Notes: generated by a model from the letters alone, not told the origin. Counted from the stretch's first letter, positions 52,724 to 63,427 are shown. The stretch is 64,000 nt of DNA from DATNPH01 sp036703315 (GCA_036703315.1 DATNPH010000032.1:1-64000), one strand, 5' to 3'. Translations and numbers: made by a program.

Positions 52724-55549
52724 ATGCATTTCTGGTCAACTTTGCGTCGCCGTAGTCTTCTAGTTTTGCTTTTCTGCCTCTGCTTGAGTGGTGTGCTACT
52801 AACAGCAAAAGTCACGTCTACTCAAGCCTCTGTCTCCCTGTCTGTGCGTCCAACTGACTCACCATCAGTAACAAAAACTGATGCCACGTCACTTGCACTT
52901 ACCCAAGATGTGCGCCAAACAGTTTTGGACAATGGTCTGGTCGTCCTAACCAAGGAAGTGCATACCGCGCCAGTCGTGTCTGTACAGGTATGGTACAAAA
53001 TCGGATCGCGTAACGAAGAGCCAGGAGTCAATGGCATTGCTCACCAACTAGAACATATGCTCTTCAAAGGCACCAAAGAGCGTCCGATTCAATGGGGTCG
53101 CCTTTTCAGCGCTTTGGGGAGCGAGTCCAATGCGTTCACAAGTTACGACAACACGGTCTACTTCGGCACGATTGAGCGAGAAAAGCTGACAGCGCTGCTG
53201 ACTCTGGAAGCAGACCGGATGGAAAACGCTACCATTGACGCCCAGCAACTTGACAAGGAAAAGCGAGTCGTGATTTCTGAGTTGCAGGGATACGAAAACA
53301 GTCCTGGTTACCGACTCAACCGTGCTGTGATGCGTGCGGCATTTCCTAACAAAGCTTATGGATTGACTGTTGGTGGAACCAAGGCAGATGTAGAAAAGTT
53401 TCAAGTTGAGCAGGTACGGAATTACTACCGAAAATACTACAGCCCCAACAATGCCAGTTTGATAGTTGTGGGCGACTTTAAAACCGAACCTACCCTTAAA
53501 GCGATTAAAGAAACCTTTGGCAAAGTGCCAAAGAGAGACTCGAAGGTTGAAAACTCTAACCCACAACCCACAAACGTGCAATCTACAACCCCTCAAGAAC
53601 AACGGACTCCCATTGTTCTACGTGAAGAGGGCAGTGCAGCCTTCTTGCAGGAGGTATATCCGTTACCAGCCGCTACTCATCCTGATGTACCAGCATTGGA
53701 TGTGATGGATTACATCTTGACAGGAGGTCGGAATTCTCGCCTGTATCAAGCTTTGGTGGAATCAGGCATCGCTAGCAATATTTCAGGTGGTGCTGCCAAC
53801 TTAGTCGAGGCTGGCTGGTATGAACTGTCGGCTACAGCTGCACCGGGTCAAAAATTAGAAAAAATTGAGCAAATTTTTGCCTCAGAGATTGCTCAGTTAA
53901 GTGAGAAAGGTGTTAGTGAGGAAGAATTAAACCGGGCAAAGACGCAACTGAGCGCTGGAATAATTTTGGCAAACCGGGATATTACGAGCCAAGCGATGCA
54001 ACTTGGCTCTAATCAGTCAACGGCTGGTGATTACCGCTACACAGACATCTATCTGGCGGGAGTTGAGAAAGTAAGCGCGGCTGATGTACAGCGCGTTGCT
54101 AAAAACTATTTGGCTAAAGCTAATCGAACCGTAGGCTTTTTTGAGCCGACAAAAATAGACGGCAAAGCTAGTACAGGGTCAGCTGGTGCCGCTCAAACTA
54201 GTGAGAGCTTCAACGCTGGGCCCCCTGTAGACCCCGCAGAAGTGGCGAAGTACCTGCCCGCGCAAGACACACCGACCACGCCGACAGCTCAGGCGCTGCC
54301 CCAATCATTTAAATTACCCAATGGGATGCAAGTGTTGCTTTTACCCGATCGCAGCACACCCACAGTAACGCTGAGTGGCTACATGCGTGCTGGTTCAGAG
54401 TTTGACTCGGCTACCAAAGCCGGCTTAGCAAGCCTGACAGCAGGAAATCTGATGAATGGCACCCAAACGCGAGATGCCTTACAGATTGCTAAAGCATTGG
54501 AGGAGCGAGGAGCAAGTCTGGGGTTTGGCGCGAACCGTGAGGGTGTGAATATTGGAGGGAACAGCTTAGCGGCTGACTTACCCATCCTGATTGAGACATT
54601 TGCTGATGTGGTACAAAATGCCACATTCCCTACAGATAAGCTGGAACTGACCCGTCAACAAACGCTGACCGGGCTGAAAGTGGAATTGGATACACCCTCG
54701 CAAGTAGCAAGACGGACGTTCCAACAGACAATTTATCCAAAAAATCACCCGTTCTATGCGTTTCCAACAGAGGAAAGCTTGACGGGCATCACCCGTGAGG
54801 ATTTAGTGAAGTTTTATCAGGAGCATTACCGACCTGATACGACAATATTGAGCTTAGTCGGGGACTTTGACCCAGCCAAGGTGCGATCGCTTCTTGAAGC
54901 TAAACTTTCCGGTTGGAAAGAGGCTGGCAAACCACCCACTGCCAACTATCCAAAGGTCGAGCTGCCGAAGACGGTAGTGAAATTGAATCCAGTTCTTCCT
55001 GGTAAAACTCAAGCTATTACCTTACTGGGTTATAAGGGGATTGACCGGAAAGACCCACGGTTCTATGCCGCATTGGTATTGAATCAGATTTTGGGGGGTG
55101 ATACGTTATCGAGTCGGTTAGGAACGGAAATCCGCGATCGCCAAGGCTTGACTTATGGCATCTACAGCTTCTTCCAAGCTGGATTGAATCCGGGACCATT
55201 TTTGATTCAGATGCAGACATCACCAGAAGATACCCCCAAAGCGATCGCTAGTACCATCTCCCTTCTCAAGCAAGTACAAGAAAAGGGCGTTACAAGTGCT
55301 GAAGTCTCCAGTGCCAAGCGATCGATCACCAGCCAGTATCCCGTTGGTCTTGCTAATCCAGACGAGTTAGCACAGACGATTGTTAGGAACGAAGTGTATG
55401 GTCTACCTCCTCAAGAAATTCGTGAGTTTATCAATCAAATCGAGGCTGTTACCTTAGACCAGGTCAATAAGTCTGCTAAGGAATTACTCCATCCTGATAA
55501 TCTAGTCGTTGTGACAGCCGGCCCTGCTATATCTGCATCGACTCAGTAG
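52724..55549 (+). CDS. M16-family zinc peptidase, double-domain, exported
   Basis: From the ATG at 52724 the protein has 941 residues with an N-terminal membrane segment or signal (LLVLLFCLCLSGVLL). The first M16 half has the inverted zinc motif HQLEH (114-118 counted from an upstream TTG at 52703) and EKRVVISELQGYENSP with the third ligand. The second half (about 540-935) has the fold but no HxxEH, as in two-domain peptidases where one half is inactive. It is probably periplasmic, degrading peptides. Confidence 0.92.
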   Translation: MHFWSTLRRRSLLVLLFCLCLSGVLLTAKVTSTQASVSLSVRPTDSPSVTKTDATSLALTQDVRQTVLDNGLVVLTKEVHTAPVVSVQVWYKIGSRNEEPGVNGIAHQLEHMLFKGTKERPIQWGRLFSALGSESNAFTSYDNTVYFGTIEREKLTALLTLEADRMENATIDAQQLDKEKRVVISELQGYENSPGYRLNRAVMRAAFPNKAYGLTVGGTKADVEKFQVEQVRNYYRKYYSPNNASLIVVGDFKTEPTLKAIKETFGKVPKRDSKVENSNPQPTNVQSTTPQEQRTPIVLREEGSAAFLQEVYPLPAATHPDVPALDVMDYILTGGRNSRLYQALVESGIASNISGGAANLVEAGWYELSATAAPGQKLEKIEQIFASEIAQLSEKGVSEEELNRAKTQLSAGIILANRDITSQAMQLGSNQSTAGDYRYTDIYLAGVEKVSAADVQRVAKNYLAKANRTVGFFEPTKIDGKASTGSAGAAQTSESFNAGPPVDPAEVAKYLPAQDTPTTPTAQALPQSFKLPNGMQVLLLPDRSTPTVTLSGYMRAGSEFDSATKAGLASLTAGNLMNGTQTRDALQIAKALEERGASLGFGANREGVNIGGNSLAADLPILIETFADVVQNATFPTDKLELTRQQTLTGLKVELDTPSQVARRTFQQTIYPKNHPFYAFPTEESLTGITREDLVKFYQEHYRPDTTILSLVGDFDPAKVRSLLEAKLSGWKEAGKPPTANYPKVELPKTVVKLNPVLPGKTQAITLLGYKGIDRKDPRFYAALVLNQILGGDTLSSRLGTEIRDRQGLTYGIYSFFQAGLNPGPFLIQMQTSPEDTPKAIASTISLLKQVQEKGVTSAEVSSAKRSITSQYPVGLANPDELAQTIVRNEVYGLPPQEIREFINQIEAVTLDQVNKSAKELLHPDNLVVVTAGPAISASTQ

Positions 55550-56002
55550 TTTTGACACTCTCCGCCCTATAAGTGCGGAGATTATTCGTTCACAGACTCA
55601 ACTTGCTGAAATAGGTTTTCACCTATTTCAGTAGAAGCTAAATCTCCCGTTTGCGAAGCATGGTGAGCGAAGCGAGGCGTAGCGTTCGGGTTTAAAACCC
55701 CCTTTTTAAGAAAGCAGGGGGAGCAAGGGAAGCTGGGGAGGCTGGGGGAGAAAAATCACAAAATTGGCAGGGGGGTTATAAAAGCAGATTTGGTATAAGC
55801 CATTGTTTATGGATAATGCTGGGGTTAATCCTCTATATTGGTTTTGTCTCAATCCCAACACCTCTTGCTGCTCCCCTGGTAACCGAAGTCAAAGTGAGTT
55901 TGGGCAGCAGTGATAATGAGTTAAAATTTTTTCCTAACAAATTGCAGCTTGTAGGGGCGCAAGGCAAGAGCGCCCTACGGTGTGGTACTGCTTTTGACTT
56001 GC
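55550..56002. repeat. Gap with palindromic repeats
   Basis: It contains a CCCCC/GGGGG element ending CAGATTTGGTATAAGC (about 55690-55800) and an inverted pair GTAGGGGCGC / GCGCCCTAC near 55950-55980. The frame at 55816-56022 overlaps the kinase end and the repeat and is judged spurious. Confidence 0.55.
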
Positions 56003-58315
56003 TTAGCGGCGTCCTCGACTAAGTGGTTTTCCAACGGGAGCTTCGGCATAGTAGCGGTGATAGTAGTCATAGGAGTTGGCTGTGTAGCCTTTGACACCAT
56101 TGGCAATAACTCCCAAGACGCGAGCGCGAGACGTTTTTAACCCATATAGGACTTGTTTGAAGACTTCGCGATTTGTTCTACCCAGTCCCACAACCATGAC
56201 GATTCCATCGGTATGCGCCGCGAGGAGTCTCGCATCCGCTAGACCAAGCAGAGGAGGTGTATCGAAGATCACCAGGTCGTAAGTCTCATGGAAGCGCTCA
56301 ACTAAATCCCGCATCTTTTTCGAGGACAGCAATCGAGTTGGGTCAGGTGGGATTTGACCAGCCGTCAGCACAAAGAGATTGTCTTCTATCGGTGATTGCT
56401 GGATTACATCATCAACCCTAATCTCACTGGAAATGACATTGCTCAATCCCCATACGTTGGGCAAATCTGTCCTCACATGAATCTGAGGACGCCGCAAATC
56501 TGCATCCACTAGTAACACCCGTTGCCCCATAGCTGCTGCTGCCTGTGCCAAGAAGGTAGCCGTGGTAGATTTACCATCTGCCGGTACAGCTGAACTCATT
56601 ACCAAAGAGCGAATGGGTTGATCGGGACTCAGGAATTCAAGATTTGTGTGGAGAGCACGAAACGCCTCTAAAAAAGGAGAAGTAATGTAACGATGAGTCT
56701 GACCACCGATTTTGAACTGTTGAGTTTCCGTATCGGGTATGGAGCCGATTATTGTACTTTCGAGGTAACTCTTGACTTCTTTGGTAAACGGAATCATTCC
56801 TAAGATAGGTAAACCAGTGCTGTCTTTGAGTTCATCGGGAGAGTGAAACACCTTATCCAGCTTTTCGGCTAAGAATGCGGCACCAGCTCCTGCCAGTAAA
56901 CCCGCGATCGCACCCATGAGCAGACCACGCGGCACGTTAGGCGAGATAGGCATTTCGGGCTTTTTAATCTGGGAAATCGCCTGCCAGGAACCAGTTTTTT
57001 GGGCATCCTCAATTTGCAGCGTTTCCTGAACGGCGAGAAAGCGGCCTAAGCTCTCCGTTGCCACCTTTAGCTTCTGCTGTAAATCCGTATAGTTACGAGC
57101 GATGATCGGCCAGTTGGTCAGCTGCTGATTCAACTGAACTTCCGCCTGGGCGATCGCTTTTGCGCGTTCTTCTAGAACCTTCCGTTGGTTTGTCGCCTCT
57201 GCCAGCTTTTTGGTCACCTCCAAGCGAATAGAACTTGGGGAAGCCAGGGTTTCCGCGTTGCTGGGGATACCAGCAGGCGTTGTTCCGAGAACTTTTGCGG
57301 CTTCCTGGTTCACCAGAGGTTGTAATCTTTGCTGCTGTTCGCGCAGAGCTTGAAGGTTCGGACTCTCTTCAGTGAACCGCGCTGACTCAGCGGCAATCTT
57401 ACTTTCGACCTCAGAGAGTTTGTTGAGTAACTGTTGGTAGCGGGTGGCTTCTGAGAGTGCTGATGCCGCGAGCGCTTGCTCCGGCGCTACTCCCAAATCT
57501 CTTAACTGATTTTGTAGTTCTATGGAGAGCTGCTCAGTTTCACGAAGCTGGGTTTCGGCTTGTTGTCGTTGTTGTGTAATCTGACCGATACTGCTGGTCA
57601 ACAGTTGACCTTGAGTTTCTGGATCAATAATGTTGTACCGCTGCCGAAGCTCCTGAAGTTCCTTCTGAAGCGAATCAACTCGATCCTTGAGTTGTTTTGT
57701 CTGTTCATTGACAAAACTGAGTCCTTGTTTTACTGCCGTGCGCTGCTCAGTCTCAGAGTAATTGATATAGCCCTTAGCGACTTGCTCCAAGACAAACTTA
57801 ATCTTATCGGGGTCTGAATCTTGGTAGCGAACTTCTAAAATCTTGGTATCTTTCAGCCGAGACAGCGCCAGTTGACCTCGGAGGGTCTCGTAGTTAATAT
57901 CTGGATACTGAGCCTGAATTTTCTTCAAAATGGGAGTCATCACCTGAGGACTCCACAAGACCTGCATTTGAGTCTCGTAGTCCGGACCTTTGATTTGATC
58001 GCTGACGTCTTTGCTGAGAGATTTCGTCAGCTTATCAACCTTGTCTTCACCGGAAACGGGCCCGACTAACAGCTGAAATTTGCCCTCATACTTGGGAACT
58101 TGCTTCAAGACTTTGGCAGCAACCCCGGCGCTAACCGCGATCGCCACACCGGCAATAATGACTATCCGACGACGGGCAACAGCCAGTATTTGACGAAGAT
58201 CAAAGTTATCTTCCTCAAGCATAGAAAATTCTGCTGCATTAAATGGAGCGGCTTGAGACGACTTTTGACCGTTCCCGTTGGGTAGCCCCGATTGAAAATC
58301 TCCATCTAGACCCAT
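56003..58315 (-). CDS. Wzc-like polysaccharide co-polymerase/tyrosine autokinase
   Basis: The 770-residue protein has an N-terminal Wzz region, a membrane helix near 48-68, a long periplasmic coiled coil (about 190-440) and a second helix near 460. The BY-kinase has Walker A AVPADGKSTT, A' VLLVDADLRRP and B LVIFDTPP. The C-terminus is Tyr-rich (YDYYHRYY), the usual autophosphorylation cluster. It controls chain length and export of exopolysaccharide. It is divergent from the WecA-like gene, which fits a shared pathway. Confidence 0.93.
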   Translation of the reverse strand: MGLDGDFQSGLPNGNGQKSSQAAPFNAAEFSMLEEDNFDLRQILAVARRRIVIIAGVAIAVSAGVAAKVLKQVPKYEGKFQLLVGPVSGEDKVDKLTKSLSKDVSDQIKGPDYETQMQVLWSPQVMTPILKKIQAQYPDINYETLRGQLALSRLKDTKILEVRYQDSDPDKIKFVLEQVAKGYINYSETEQRTAVKQGLSFVNEQTKQLKDRVDSLQKELQELRQRYNIIDPETQGQLLTSSIGQITQQRQQAETQLRETEQLSIELQNQLRDLGVAPEQALAASALSEATRYQQLLNKLSEVESKIAAESARFTEESPNLQALREQQQRLQPLVNQEAAKVLGTTPAGIPSNAETLASPSSIRLEVTKKLAEATNQRKVLEERAKAIAQAEVQLNQQLTNWPIIARNYTDLQQKLKVATESLGRFLAVQETLQIEDAQKTGSWQAISQIKKPEMPISPNVPRGLLMGAIAGLLAGAGAAFLAEKLDKVFHSPDELKDSTGLPILGMIPFTKEVKSYLESTIIGSIPDTETQQFKIGGQTHRYITSPFLEAFRALHTNLEFLSPDQPIRSLVMSSAVPADGKSTTATFLAQAAAAMGQRVLLVDADLRRPQIHVRTDLPNVWGLSNVISSEIRVDDVIQQSPIEDNLFVLTAGQIPPDPTRLLSSKKMRDLVERFHETYDLVIFDTPPLLGLADARLLAAHTDGIVMVVGLGRTNREVFKQVLYGLKTSRARVLGVIANGVKGYTANSYDYYHRYYAEAPVGKPLSRGRR

Positions 58316-58879
58316 AGTTCAAAAATACCAAAGTGTATGCGACCAAAGAAAAGTTTATTTTCCTCAAATGCAGGACAATTGCTAGCGAGGATGATTGGCT
58401 TGAGCAAGCCTTACCAAATACTGATACAGCTCTTGTGTCGCTCGTCAGGACAAACTGGCTTAGGGCTTGAGGATTTTAAAGATTAAGAAAAAGAAAGTGA
58501 TGCCCGTTAAAACTCCGTAGATATGAGTTTGCTAAGGACTATAAAAGTCTTGCTTTGTCATCTTTCTTTTGGACGACTGTTCTGCCCTATATGTTTCTCG
58601 GGATGATACTAAGTGAAGGAGATTGGATTATTTGTAGTTAAATAGCACTAACTTAAATAAAAATTGCCTAGGCTGGGTTGAGGAACGAAACTCAGCACAC
58701 CTCACAACTTGTTAAGTTTTGCTCTAGCTCAACTCAACCTACAATTTCTACAGTTTCCTTAAGTTAGCAATGCGATCGCCTTGCTGACCACAAACTAACT
58801 TATCTTTGTCCGACTCATCTTTATCCGGATTCTTATCTCAAACTGAAGTATCATTTGCCGTTTAAGTAAGAATTGGCAG
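58316..58879. repeat. Gap with MITE-like nested inverted repeat
   Basis: Arms CTAACTTAA (58648-58656) and TTAAGTTAG (58759-58767) enclose further pairs AAATTG/CAATTT and GGTTGAG/CTCAACC. There is no gene in the gap. It separates the divergent kinase and transferase genes. Confidence 0.55.
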
Positions 58880-59959
58880 ATGAATTTTTACAGCTTTCTT
58901 CAGTCTCTCGGCATTGCCAACCCCAAGGGGATCGGCTGGCTGGCAGTGGTGTTCAGCTTCTTATTGGCTTGGTGCGTGACTTGGTACTTTATTCCAGCAG
59001 TACGATCTTTTGCGTTACGGGTTGGCTGGGCTGACCAACCCAACTCGCGGCGACTGAATCAAGAACCCTTACCCAATGCCGGAGGCTTAGCTATCTATGC
59101 TGGAGTAGTCGCTGCTCTTGTACTCGCTACCCTTCTAAGACCAATCGTGATCGAAGGTGTCTTGGCTCAAGTAGTGACGATTCTGTTGGGAGCTTCGATC
59201 TTAGTTTTGGTAGGCTTTATTGACGACCAGTATGGTCTACCTCCCCTGTTTCGATTGTTGACCCAGATTCTCACGGCGCTTTTGCTAGTGACGAGCAACG
59301 TTGGTATTCAAGCTAGCTTTGGTACCCCGTTTGACCTACTGTTCTCGATTTCCCTGACCGTGCTATGGGTTGTGGGGATTACCAACGCCATTAATCTGAT
59401 GGACGGGATGGACGGGTTGGCAGGGGGAGTCAGCTTTATCACGGCGATGAGCCTGTTGGCTGTTTCGGCTCAGTTTCCCACCCGTGCAGCAGCGACGTTG
59501 CTGTTGGCGGCGTTAGGGGGCGCAGCGCTAGGTTTTTTACGACATAATTTTCATCCCTCGCACATCATTATGGGAGATGCAGGAGCCTATTTTTTTGGCT
59601 ATATACTGGCAGCAACGAGCATTTTAGGCAACCTGAAAGTTACGACAGTATTCGCTCTAGTACCCACAGCTCTGTTTTTGCTGGTGCCAGTGCTGGATAC
59701 GACCCAAGTGTTTGTGCGGCGATTGTTAGCTGGGAAAAACCCCCTGAGTACTCCTGGTAAAGACCACCTACACCACCGCTTGCTAGCTTGGGGCTTCTCT
59801 CAACGTCATGCAGCGGTCACGCTTTGGGGGATTACTTTAGTTTCTAATTGGCTAGCGATGAAATTGCAAGGGATGACACCGCTAGTGATTTATTGCACGA
59901 TGGGCAGCATCATCATGCTTTTGGGCTTTACGGTTTGGCAACGGATGCGAGTCATCTGA
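58880..59959 (+). CDS. Undecaprenyl-phosphate sugar-1-phosphate transferase (WecA/MraY-like)
   Basis: The 359-residue protein has about 10 membrane helices with the family motifs DQPNSRRLNQEPLPNAGG, LVGFIDDQYGLPP (metal Asp pair), TNAINLMDGMDGLAGG, MGDAGAYFFGY and GKDHLHHRLLAWG. It adds a sugar phosphate to the lipid carrier, the first step of O-antigen-like or exopolysaccharide synthesis. It starts at the ATG 58880 with GGCAGATGAAT context. Confidence 0.93.
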   Translation: MNFYSFLQSLGIANPKGIGWLAVVFSFLLAWCVTWYFIPAVRSFALRVGWADQPNSRRLNQEPLPNAGGLAIYAGVVAALVLATLLRPIVIEGVLAQVVTILLGASILVLVGFIDDQYGLPPLFRLLTQILTALLLVTSNVGIQASFGTPFDLLFSISLTVLWVVGITNAINLMDGMDGLAGGVSFITAMSLLAVSAQFPTRAAATLLLAALGGAALGFLRHNFHPSHIIMGDAGAYFFGYILAATSILGNLKVTTVFALVPTALFLLVPVLDTTQVFVRRLLAGKNPLSTPGKDHLHHRLLAWGFSQRHAAVTLWGITLVSNWLAMKLQGMTPLVIYCTMGSIIMLLGFTVWQRMRVI

Positions 59960-60502
59960 CTCCTAGCAGGGTGCAAGGGGGTGATGCGATCAGCTTCGCT
60001 GGTGCTCTTATGCGATCGCGCTGTTCACCTACCGTGGGACTCAACTGCTTATCTGGCTTTGTCCGTGCTGTTTATCAGTTTGTACACTCGCTCAGTATTT
60101 ATTGTGATTAGTCAACAGCAACTGTAGGAAACAAGAGAGTTATGCATCCTCTTGGAGGAATATCATTGGAACTCCAGTCTCAGCGATATCGAGACGGCAG
60201 TGCACTCTTTCACCAATTAGGTCTTCTAAATATCCTGATAACTCTCCAGAGATTTGTATTACTAACTGTATCAAGTCGGGTTAGATCTTTATGTTTCGGT
60301 CAAGTGTGTGATTAGCCATTAGTCTTTCTTGTCAAAGGCTGATGACTAACAACGGATTATAAAAACGACAAATTATATACAAAGTGTTCAGTCAACCCGA
60401 CTTGATATCAATTCTCCTCAATGGATGCTCGCAACGAACGTGACTTCATTGAAGTGAGGATGAATAGAAATTCTGAATCTCAGTATACCCACTCAGAAAA
60501 TA
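59960..60502. repeat. Gap with 13-base inverted repeat ATCAAGTCGGGTT
   Basis: A perfect inverted pair lies at 60270-60282 and 60394-60406 (AACCCGACTTGAT), 137 bases end to end, suggesting a small MITE-like element or IS end pair. No gene is supported, and the lasso cluster follows. Confidence 0.55.
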
Positions 60503-60817
60503 ATGGATACCTTAGAACTAGCTCGCTTGGTTTCGAATCATTCAATTGTAGAGGCAGTCAAAGATCAAGTTTCTGCTGATTTAGCTGGAGAAGCGGCCAT
60601 CCTCAATCTCAAATCTGGAGTGTACTACGGCTTGAACGAAGTCGGAGCGAGGATTTGGCAGCTAATGCAGGAGCCAAGGACTGTAACGACAATTCGGGAT
60701 ACCCTGCTGGAGGAGTACGAGGTTGAACCCGACTCTTGTGAGCGTGACCTATTAGCATTGCTCCGAGATTTAGCCATTGCCGGACTTATTGAGGTTAGGG
60801 ATGAAGCCGCTGCGTAA
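60503..60817 (+). CDS. PqqD-like lasso peptide leader-binding protein (B1)
   Basis: The 104-residue winged-helix RRE protein reads ILNLKSGVYYGLNEVGARIWQLM, as in PqqD/LasB1 families. In lasso pathways B1 binds the leader of the precursor and presents it to protease and cyclase. Its stop lies within the next gene, the ATG of which is at 60801. Confidence 0.9.
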   Translation: MDTLELARLVSNHSIVEAVKDQVSADLAGEAAILNLKSGVYYGLNEVGARIWQLMQEPRTVTTIRDTLLEEYEVEPDSCERDLLALLRDLAIAGLIEVRDEAAA

Positions 60818-61247
60818 GTTCTTACACCTCAAAGCTAGCGATCGCCATCTTCTGATTGTTACTTTTACTTTACTCGGAGCCATTCGATTGGGACTGTGGC
60901 TGCTGCCGTTTCGGACATGGCGTCACTTATTATCACGCCTGATGCAGGCGCAGTCGAAGTTACACAAATCAGATCCAGCCTCTGTTAGTCAAGTCGTTTG
61001 GGCGGTATGTGTCGTTAGCCACTACATGCCTGGTGGTGTCAAATGTTTGGCTCGCGCCGCTGCAACCCAAGTGCTCCTGAGTCGGCACGGTCACGCCGCT
61101 GACCTACACATTGGGGTGGCCAAGGGAGAGGAAGGGCAGTTAGAGGCTCATGCTTGGGTAGAAAGTCAAGGGCAGATTGTAATCGGTAACCTCAGCAACC
61201 TGTCACGCTTCACTCCCTTGTCAACTTTTGGAGGCAACAGACGATGA
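60801..61247 (+). CDS. Lasso peptide leader protease (B2, transglutaminase-like)
   Basis: Starting at the ATG at 60801 (MKPLRKFLHL), the 148-residue protein has the catalytic Cys in VKCLARAAATQVLL and the His in EAHAWVESQGQIVIGNL, the B2 signature. It cuts the leader from the precursor. It overlaps B1 by 17 bases and C by 4 (ATGA), showing translational coupling. Confidence 0.9.
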   Translation: MKPLRKFLHLKASDRHLLIVTFTLLGAIRLGLWLLPFRTWRHLLSRLMQAQSKLHKSDPASVSQVVWAVCVVSHYMPGGVKCLARAAATQVLLSRHGHAADLHIGVAKGEEGQLEAHAWVESQGQIVIGNLSNLSRFTPLSTFGGNRR

Positions 61248-63211
61248 GTGCGATCGCCGGTATTTACTATCTCGATGGCCGACCTGTAGACTGTGCTGAC
61301 TTGGGACGCCTAGTCGATACTTTAGCGCACCGGGGACCGGATAATTCAGCTATCTGGAATGAGGGGTCTATTGGCTTGGGGCATCGGATGCTATGGACTA
61401 CACCCGAATCTCTTCTGGAAAAACTGCCACTGGTCAACCAGACGGGTAATCTTGTTATCACTGCTGATGCTCGAATTGATAATCGAGATGAACTGATTGC
61501 GGCGCTAGGCTTATCTGACCGCCCAGCCGAGAAGATTACGGATAGCCAGCTCATTCTAGTCGCTTATGAGAAATGGGGTAATCGCTGCCCCGAGTATCTC
61601 CTAGGAGACTTTGCCTTTGCCATCTGGGATGGACGCCAGCAGCAGCTATTCTGTGCCAGAGACCCTATCGGCGTGAAACCGTTTTACTACTATCACTCTG
61701 ATAGGCTATTGGTCTTTGCTTCTGAAATTAAAGCCTTGTTCTGCCTGAGTGAGGTACCCCGCCAGCTAAACGAGACTAGAGTAGCTGATTACCTGGTGCA
61801 GAAAAATGGTTACATAAACTCTATTCTGGAAGATCACAAGATGACACTTTACCAAAATCTGGTGCCGCTTCCTGGTGCGCACTGGATGACGGTGAATCCT
61901 GACAGGATACAGATGCAGACCTACTGGTCACTCGATCCAGAGCGTGAGCTGCGGTTGAGTTGTAACGAAGAATACGCCGAGGCTTTCCGGGAGCTGTTTA
62001 CTAAAGCTGTAAAGTGCCGTCTGCGAAGTGCTTTCCCAGTAGGGGTCATGCTCAGTGGCGGGATAGACTCTTCCTCAGTAGCCTGTACGGCAAGTCAAGT
62101 ACTTCAAGAAGCAGGAACCTCACGCTTGGCGACTTTCTCGGCCATATTTCCCAGCTTACCAGCCAAAGAATTGCGCTTCGTTGATGAACGCCATTATCTC
62201 AAGGCTGTCCTAGACAAAGGTGGCTTTGAGCCTCACTACATAGAGGCAGACCGTCTGAGTCCTCTGCGGGACGTAGATAACGTCTACTTTCACGAGGACG
62301 AATCTGTTTGTGCTCCTAATTTATACCTGACCCGGAACATTTATCGAGTCGCCAACAAGCAAAATATTCGGGTAATGCTGGATGGTCTAGACGGCGACAC
62401 TGTTGTCTCCCATGGTACTCTACATCTTAAGGAGCTGGCACAGGCAGGACACTGGCTACAATTGGCTCAGCAGATGGGAGTTGCCAGAATTTACAGCTAC
62501 TCACCTTGGAGCTTGTTTTGGTATTGCTTGTGGTCTTATAGTCTCAGAGCTAAACTAGTTCGTGGTCCAATACGCAAGGTTTGGCAAAAAATAAACGGTT
62601 ACAGCCAATCCCAGCAAAACGTCAGCCCAATTATCAATGCTAATTTCGCCCAGCGCCTGAATCTAGCAGAACGCATTCAAGACCTAGAAAGTAAGGCGTC
62701 TAACTATCAGACAGTGAGAGGGGAACACTACAAGAATCTCACGGCGGGGATTGTCCAATCAGGTCTACATTCGGTCGGTCGGACAGGAGCAGCTCTGGCG
62801 ATCGAGCCTCGTCATCCTTTCTTCGATAAGCGATTAGTGGAGTTCTGTCTAGCTCTCCCAACCGAGCAAAAACTAAGCCAAGGATGGAGTCGCATTGTCC
62901 TGCGGCGGGCTATGACCGATATTCTGCCCGCAGCCATTCAGTGGCGAGACAGTAAGGCAAACCTTAGTTCCAGCTTTGATCGAGGTTTCTTGACCCATGA
63001 ACGCGAACTCCTTGAGCGGATTGTGTTTGGCGAGCCAGGAATTTTGGCGGATTACGTGGACTTTGTTAGCTTGCGTGAAGCTTACGATCGGTATGTTAAG
63101 GCAGCGCTCCGGGATGACTACACCTCTCCAGAGGTTGACCGAGATGCCTGCACAATTTGGTTGGTGGTTACGTTAGCTGTGTGGTTGCAGGAGGTAGGCT
63201 TGATGCCTTGA
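61244..63211 (+). CDS. Lasso peptide cyclase (C, asparagine synthetase-like)
   Basis: The 655-residue protein has an AsnB-type N-domain (LAHRGPDNSAIW, LLGDFAFAIWDGRQQQLFCARDPIGVKPFYY), but the catalytic Cys2 is absent (MSAIAGIYY). The C-domain has PP-loop LSGGIDSSSVACTA. This form adenylates the ring Asp or Glu of the precursor and closes the macrolactam. B1-B2-C run continuously on the plus strand. Confidence 0.92.
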   Translation: MSAIAGIYYLDGRPVDCADLGRLVDTLAHRGPDNSAIWNEGSIGLGHRMLWTTPESLLEKLPLVNQTGNLVITADARIDNRDELIAALGLSDRPAEKITDSQLILVAYEKWGNRCPEYLLGDFAFAIWDGRQQQLFCARDPIGVKPFYYYHSDRLLVFASEIKALFCLSEVPRQLNETRVADYLVQKNGYINSILEDHKMTLYQNLVPLPGAHWMTVNPDRIQMQTYWSLDPERELRLSCNEEYAEAFRELFTKAVKCRLRSAFPVGVMLSGGIDSSSVACTASQVLQEAGTSRLATFSAIFPSLPAKELRFVDERHYLKAVLDKGGFEPHYIEADRLSPLRDVDNVYFHEDESVCAPNLYLTRNIYRVANKQNIRVMLDGLDGDTVVSHGTLHLKELAQAGHWLQLAQQMGVARIYSYSPWSLFWYCLWSYSLRAKLVRGPIRKVWQKINGYSQSQQNVSPIINANFAQRLNLAERIQDLESKASNYQTVRGEHYKNLTAGIVQSGLHSVGRTGAALAIEPRHPFFDKRLVEFCLALPTEQKLSQGWSRIVLRRAMTDILPAAIQWRDSKANLSSSFDRGFLTHERELLERIVFGEPGILADYVDFVSLREAYDRYVKAALRDDYTSPEVDRDACTIWLVVTLAVWLQEVGLMP

Positions 63212-63427
63212 GAGTAGTATTCAACGAAATGGAATTATGATGTGCCACGCTGCATGGATGCGGCATCTAACTAGGTATGGAAATTACTTACAACACTCTT
63301 GCTTGGATAGTCGCCAATATATGCAGCTATGTAAATCTGATTAATTTTTTTATCAAGTTGTTATTACAATTGCCTATTATTAACAGTTAATACATCAAAT
63401 TCAAATTTTATTTTAGTTAAAAATTAA

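Noticed and set aside
55816..56022. 68-codon plus-strand frame before the autokinase end
   Set aside because: It overlaps the kinase C-terminus and a repeat, and its reading changes character halfway.
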